NCBI RefSeq assembly: GCF_022878925.1
Contig: NZ_CP084627.1
Location: 1,178,001 to 1,242,000 of the forward strand
Source: Caballeronia sp. TF1N1
GTDB lineage: Bacteria > Pseudomonadota > Gammaproteobacteria > Burkholderiales > Burkholderiaceae
Direction: 5' to 3'
DNA: 64,000 bases
Shown here: positions 60,981 through 64,000 of the stretch, in pieces
Layout of the letters: every line of letters begins with the position of its first letter
How positions within the stretch are numbered: position 1 is the first letter of the stretch
Notes under the pieces: model-generated
Told to the model about the DNA's origin: nothing
The model's database searches: none
Seen by the model: the letters and a program-made list of their open reading frames with translations, nothing else
Made by a program: the position numbers and the translations under genes

Positions 60981-61747
60981 GTCTGCAATGCTCCGTCTTC
61001 GGATGAGTTGACCACTACCGGTGTTGCAAGGCGCACGATGCGGGTTGCCACGCGCTCACGCGTATCTTCGTCGTGAAAGATACCGACGATGGCCGCGCCC
61101 CGCTCGCGCGCCTCGACGATGAGATCGGCCACGACATCGCGGTTCTGTGCATCGAGCGACGCCGTGGGCTCATCGAGCAATAAGACAGGATGCGCCGCGA
61201 TCAGCCCGCGCGCAATGTTCACACGCTGTTGCTCGCCGCCGGAAAACGTCGCGGGCGCGAGCGACCATAAGCGTCGCGGTACGTTCAGCCTTGCAAGCAG
61301 GACGCACGCGCGCTCACGTGCTTCGTCTTCATCGACACCGCGCGAGACCAGCGGTTCCGCGACGAGATCGAGCGAAGAGACACGCGGGATGGCGCGGAGA
61401 AACTGGCTCACGTAACTGAGCGTGCTTTTGCGCAAGCGGATGATGTCGTGCGGCTCGGCGTCGGTCAGCACGAGATGTCGCGAAGCGCGGCTTTCGTCGC
61501 GAATGGCGATACTGCCGCGCGTCGCGAGATAATTGCCGTACATGCAACGCAGAAACGTGCTTTTGCCGGCGCCTGAAGCGCCCGCGAGCACCACGCATTC
61601 GCCGCGTTCCACATCGAGCGATACACCCGCGAGCGCCACGATGCGCACACCGCCCTGCTGATGCAGCGTGAAGGTCTTTTCTATGTCGCGTGCGCGCAGC
61701 ATTAGCTCCGTGCGCGTGGCGAACGCTTCTTCGTCTGTCATAGTCAT
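60974..61747 (-). CDS. phnL: PhnL, C-P lyase ABC-type ATPase subunit
   Basis: A 257-residue ABC ATPase: Walker A AGASGAGKSTFLR, signature FSGGEQQRVNIARGL, Walker B VLLLDEPTASLD, switch His in GIFHDEDTRE. PhnL works with PhnGHI in displacing the base of a nucleotide with phosphonate. ATG 61747 has GAGG six bases upstream (a second ATG is at 61741). phnK ends 10 bases upstream. Confidence 0.93.
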   Translation of the reverse strand: MTMTDEEAFATRTELMLRARDIEKTFTLHQQGGVRIVALAGVSLDVERGECVVLAGASGAGKSTFLRCMYGNYLATRGSIAIRDESRASRHLVLTDAEPHDIIRLRKSTLSYVSQFLRAIPRVSSLDLVAEPLVSRGVDEDEARERACVLLARLNVPRRLWSLAPATFSGGEQQRVNIARGLIAAHPVLLLDEPTASLDAQNRDVVADLIVEARERGAAIVGIFHDEDTRERVATRIVRLATPVVVNSSEDGALQTC

Positions 61748-61757
61748 CTGTTGCACC

Positions 61758-62528
61758 TCAAACCGGCAGCACGGACGCCACCAGCGTCTGCGTATATGGA
61801 TGTTGCGGATCATCCAATACCTGATCCGTGAGACCGCTCTCCACCACGCGCCCGTCCTTCATCACCATCAACCGATGCGCGAGCAAGCGTGCCACGCCGA
61901 TATCGTGCGTGACGATTACAGCGGCGAGATGCAGCTGGTTCGTCAAGGTACGCAGCAAGTCGAGCAGACGCGCCTGCACGGATACGTCGAGACCGGCGGT
62001 AGGTTCGTCCATGAAGACGAGTCGCGGCCCGGTCACGAGATTGCGCGCGATCTGCAAGCGCTGCTGCATCCCGCCCGAAAAAGCCGAAGGCAATTCGTCG
62101 ATGCGCGTCGCATCGAGCTCGACACGGCCCATCCAGTCCGAAGCCGTCTCGCGCAAACGGCCATAGTGGCGCGCGCCGATGGCCATTAACGGCTCGCCGA
62201 TGTTCGCGCCCGCCGACACGTTGCGCCGCAATCCATCGCGTGCATTCTGATGCACGAAGCCCCATTCCGTGCGTGACAAAAGTCGCTTGCGTGGCTCGCT
62301 GAGCGTGAGCAGATCCAGCGTTTCGCCTTCACGCGTGGTGTAGTCGAGCGCACCTTCATCGATGCTGCTTCTGAGCGCAAGCGCGTTCAATAGAGTCGAC
62401 TTGCCCGAACCCGACTCGCCCACGATGCACAGCACCTCGCCCGGATAGACCGCAAGGTCCACATCGACGCAACCGCCGCGTCCATCGTAGCGTTTGGTGA
62501 GTCCGCGCGCATTCAAGAGCGTCTTCAT
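61758..62528 (-). CDS. phnK: PhnK, C-P lyase complex ABC-type ATPase
   Basis: A 256-residue ABC ATPase with Walker A VGESGSGKSTLLN, signature FSGGMQQRLQIARNL and Walker B LVFMDEPTAGLDV, plus the VTHDIGVARLLAHR switch. PhnK binds the PhnGHIJ core as a dimer. ATG 62528 overlaps the phnJ stop (ATGA). Confidence 0.93.
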   Translation of the reverse strand: MKTLLNARGLTKRYDGRGGCVDVDLAVYPGEVLCIVGESGSGKSTLLNALALRSSIDEGALDYTTREGETLDLLTLSEPRKRLLSRTEWGFVHQNARDGLRRNVSAGANIGEPLMAIGARHYGRLRETASDWMGRVELDATRIDELPSAFSGGMQQRLQIARNLVTGPRLVFMDEPTAGLDVSVQARLLDLLRTLTNQLHLAAVIVTHDIGVARLLAHRLMVMKDGRVVESGLTDQVLDDPQHPYTQTLVASVLPV

Positions 62529-63391
62529 TGCGCCGCCTCCTTTGCCTCTTGCTCGTCGCGGCGGCTGTGACAATAGTCGCTATCGGAGCATACGAACATG
62601 CGCGCGCCTTCGTCGTCGACGATCATTTCATCGAGAAAGCTCTCACGCGACCCGCACAGCGCGCACGCATGGTCCCACTTCTGCACGCTGAATGGATGAT
62701 CTTCGAAATCCAAACTCTTCACCTTCGTATAAGGCGGAATGGCGTAGATGCGCCGCTCGCGTCCCGCGCCGAAGAGTTGCAGCGCCGCGTTCATGTGCAT
62801 CTTCGGATTGTCGAACTTCGGAATAGGCGAAGGCGCCGCGAGGTAGCGATCGTTCACCAGCACTGGATAATCGTAGGTCGTCGCAATGCTGCCGTGCTGC
62901 ACGATATCCTCGTAATATTTCACGTTGATGAGACCGTAGTCCGCGAGCGCATGCAGTTTCCTGCACTCCGTCACGCGCGGCTCCAGCCTGTAGAGCGGTT
63001 CGGGCATCGGCACCTGGTACACGAGAATCTGCGCTTCCGTGAGCGGCGTTTCAGGAATGCGGTGACGTGTTTGCACGATGGTGGCGTCCGCGGTGCGCGT
63101 GGTCGTGGCCACGCCCGCCGTGCGCGCGAAGAAGCGGCGAATGTTGACCGCGTTGGTGGTTTCGTCGGAGCCCTGATCGATCACCTTGAGCGTATCGTCC
63201 GCGCCGATGATCGCCGACGTCACCTGCAAACCGCCCGTGCCCCAACCATACGGCAGCGGCATTTCACGCGAGGCGAACGGCACCTGATGCCCCGGCACCG
63301 CAACGGCCTTGAGCAAGGCGCGACGAATCATGCGCTTGGTCTGCTCGTCCAGATAAGCGAAGTTATAACCTTCGGTCAGCGCGTTATTCAT
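62525..63391 (-). CDS. phnJ: Carbon-phosphorus lyase PhnJ (radical SAM)
   Basis: A 288-residue radical-SAM enzyme that cleaves the C-P bond of ribose-1-phosphonate 5-phosphate. The iron-sulfur ligands are recognisable in the atypical C-terminal cluster: Cys in HACALCGSRESF, then FVCSDSDYC. The N-terminus YNFAYLDEQTKRMIRRALLKA and GGLQVTSAII blocks fit. Overlaps phnI by 4 bases. Confidence 0.95.
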   Translation of the reverse strand: MNNALTEGYNFAYLDEQTKRMIRRALLKAVAVPGHQVPFASREMPLPYGWGTGGLQVTSAIIGADDTLKVIDQGSDETTNAVNIRRFFARTAGVATTTRTADATIVQTRHRIPETPLTEAQILVYQVPMPEPLYRLEPRVTECRKLHALADYGLINVKYYEDIVQHGSIATTYDYPVLVNDRYLAAPSPIPKFDNPKMHMNAALQLFGAGRERRIYAIPPYTKVKSLDFEDHPFSVQKWDHACALCGSRESFLDEMIVDDEGARMFVCSDSDYCHSRRDEQEAKEAAQ

Positions 63392-64000
63392 GCCGTCTTC
63401 TCCTTGCCGTGCGATGCACGAAGTCGCCGCAGCAATTCCAGTTCCGACTGAAAGTCCACGTAATGCGGCAGTTTCAAGTGCTGCACGAAGCCCGATGCCT
63501 CGACGTTGTCGCTATGCGAGAGCACGAACTCGACATCCTGCGTGGGTGAGCCGATGCTCTCGCCCAACTCTTCCGCTCGCAAGGCACGATCGACGAGCGC
63601 CATGGCCATGGCCTTGCGCTCCGAATGCCCAAACGCGAGACCATAGCCTTGCGTGAACTTCGGCGGCACTTCGCCGCTGCCCGCGAACTGGTTGATCATC
63701 TGGCATTCGGAGATGTCGATATCGCCGATCTCCACGGCAAAACCGAGTTCATCGATATGCATTTCCACGGCCACTTCACCGTGACGAATCTCGCCTGCGA
63801 ATGGATGGCTGTGCGCGTAGCCGCGCTGCGTGGCGTATCCCATTGCCAGCAGAAAGCCTTCGTCGCCGCGTGCAAGGTTTTGCAGACGCGTTGCACGATC
63901 AGCGGGAAACGCAAGCGGTTCGCGCGAGAGGTCGCCCGGCTCCGGTGAATCTTCCTGCGCGCGTTCCTGCTCGATTAGCCCTTCCTTGTTGAGCATCGAC
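63388..64000 (-). CDS. phnI: PhnI, C-P lyase core subunit (C-terminal part, runs off right edge)
   Basis: The reading frame stays open to the window edge; about 204 codons, the C-terminal half of a protein usually near 360 residues. Visible PhnI features are LAMGYATQRGYAHSHPFAGEIRHGEV, ISECQMINQF, PPKFTQGYGLAFGHSERKAMAMALVDRAL and the C-terminal HVKL-like HLKLPHYVDFQSEL. PhnI, with PhnG/H/L, makes the ribose-phosphonate intermediate. The rest of the phn cluster should lie to the right. Confidence 0.93.
   Translation of the reverse strand, partial: SMLNKEGLIEQERAQEDSPEPGDLSREPLAFPADRATRLQNLARGDEGFLLAMGYATQRGYAHSHPFAGEIRHGEVAVEMHIDELGFAVEIGDIDISECQMINQFAGSGEVPPKFTQGYGLAFGHSERKAMAMALVDRALRAEELGESIGSPTQDVEFVLSHSDNVEASGFVQHLKLPHYVDFQSELELLRRLRASHGKEKTA

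Noticed and set aside
1..64000. tRNA, rRNA, CRISPR arrays, insertion sequences, integrases or prophage genes
   Set aside because: Looked for by eye on both strands; no transposase, integrase, phage structural gene, cloverleaf or spaced direct-repeat array was recognised.

Overview
The window looks like a high-GC chromosome segment from a member of the Burkholderiaceae (Burkholderia / Paraburkholderia / Caballeronia group). The basis is protein-level resemblance: a DUF3563 small protein, a PHA phasin, DUF3597, several RND/MFS pumps, LysR regulators and a phn C-P lyase operon. I saw no rRNA, tRNA, CRISPR array, insertion sequence or prophage. Genes are dense and mostly in long minus-strand operons.

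Layout. 1-285: 5' end of a secreted penicillin-acylase-family protein, followed by a SnoaL-like protein. 858-10826: one tightly packed minus-strand gene series running gly-zipper protein, RND adaptor, RND pump, outer-membrane factor, pqiA, pqiB, pqiC, so an efflux pump and an MCE lipid-transport system appear to be co-transcribed. 10930-12381: an orphan receiver and a DUF1835 protein. 12400-22458: a nine-gene minus-strand catabolic operon with a GntR regulator, SDR, beta-keto acid cleavage enzyme (BKACE), metallo-beta-lactamase-fold hydrolase, sugar-type ABC importer with two permeases fused in one chain, a lambda-crystallin-like 3-hydroxy acid dehydrogenase and an SMP-30 lactonase.

22592-29091 is the most striking region: a stressosome (RsbR-RsbS-RsbT) operon that continues, by overlapping start/stop codons, into a fused RsbT-like kinase/PP2C phosphatase and two hybrid histidine kinases. 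The first kinase carries a degenerate RsbT-like domain at its N-terminus and a degenerate receiver at its C-terminus. No sigma factor, RsbU or RsbV/RsbW pair is visible, so the output seems to be phosphorelay. An orphan CheY-like receiver (29404-29751) lies just upstream.

30027-39838: xanthine/urate-type permease, phasin, exonuclease III, MFS transporter, histidine phosphatase, a divergent NmrA/LysR pair, then stress-type genes (DUF3597, manganese catalase, DUF378). 39899-43665: TauD-like dioxygenase with a sulfonate/taurine-type ABC importer. 43766-44932: dinB with a textbook LexA box upstream. 45107-47258: an isolated AAA+ ATPase with an AT-rich 5' region plus small proteins. 47266-53778: OmpR/histidine-kinase pair, DHA2 efflux MFS and a PAS-PAS hybrid kinase. 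53885-59678: FUSC protein, LysR, VOC protein, small secreted protein, metallophosphoesterase, aromatic-acid-type MFS. 59847-64000: phnI(partial)-J-K-L-M of the C-P lyase pathway, running off the right edge.

Functional calls rest on reading protein motifs by eye; no database search was run. Start codons were chosen mainly from visible Shine-Dalgarno sequences and operon spacing.
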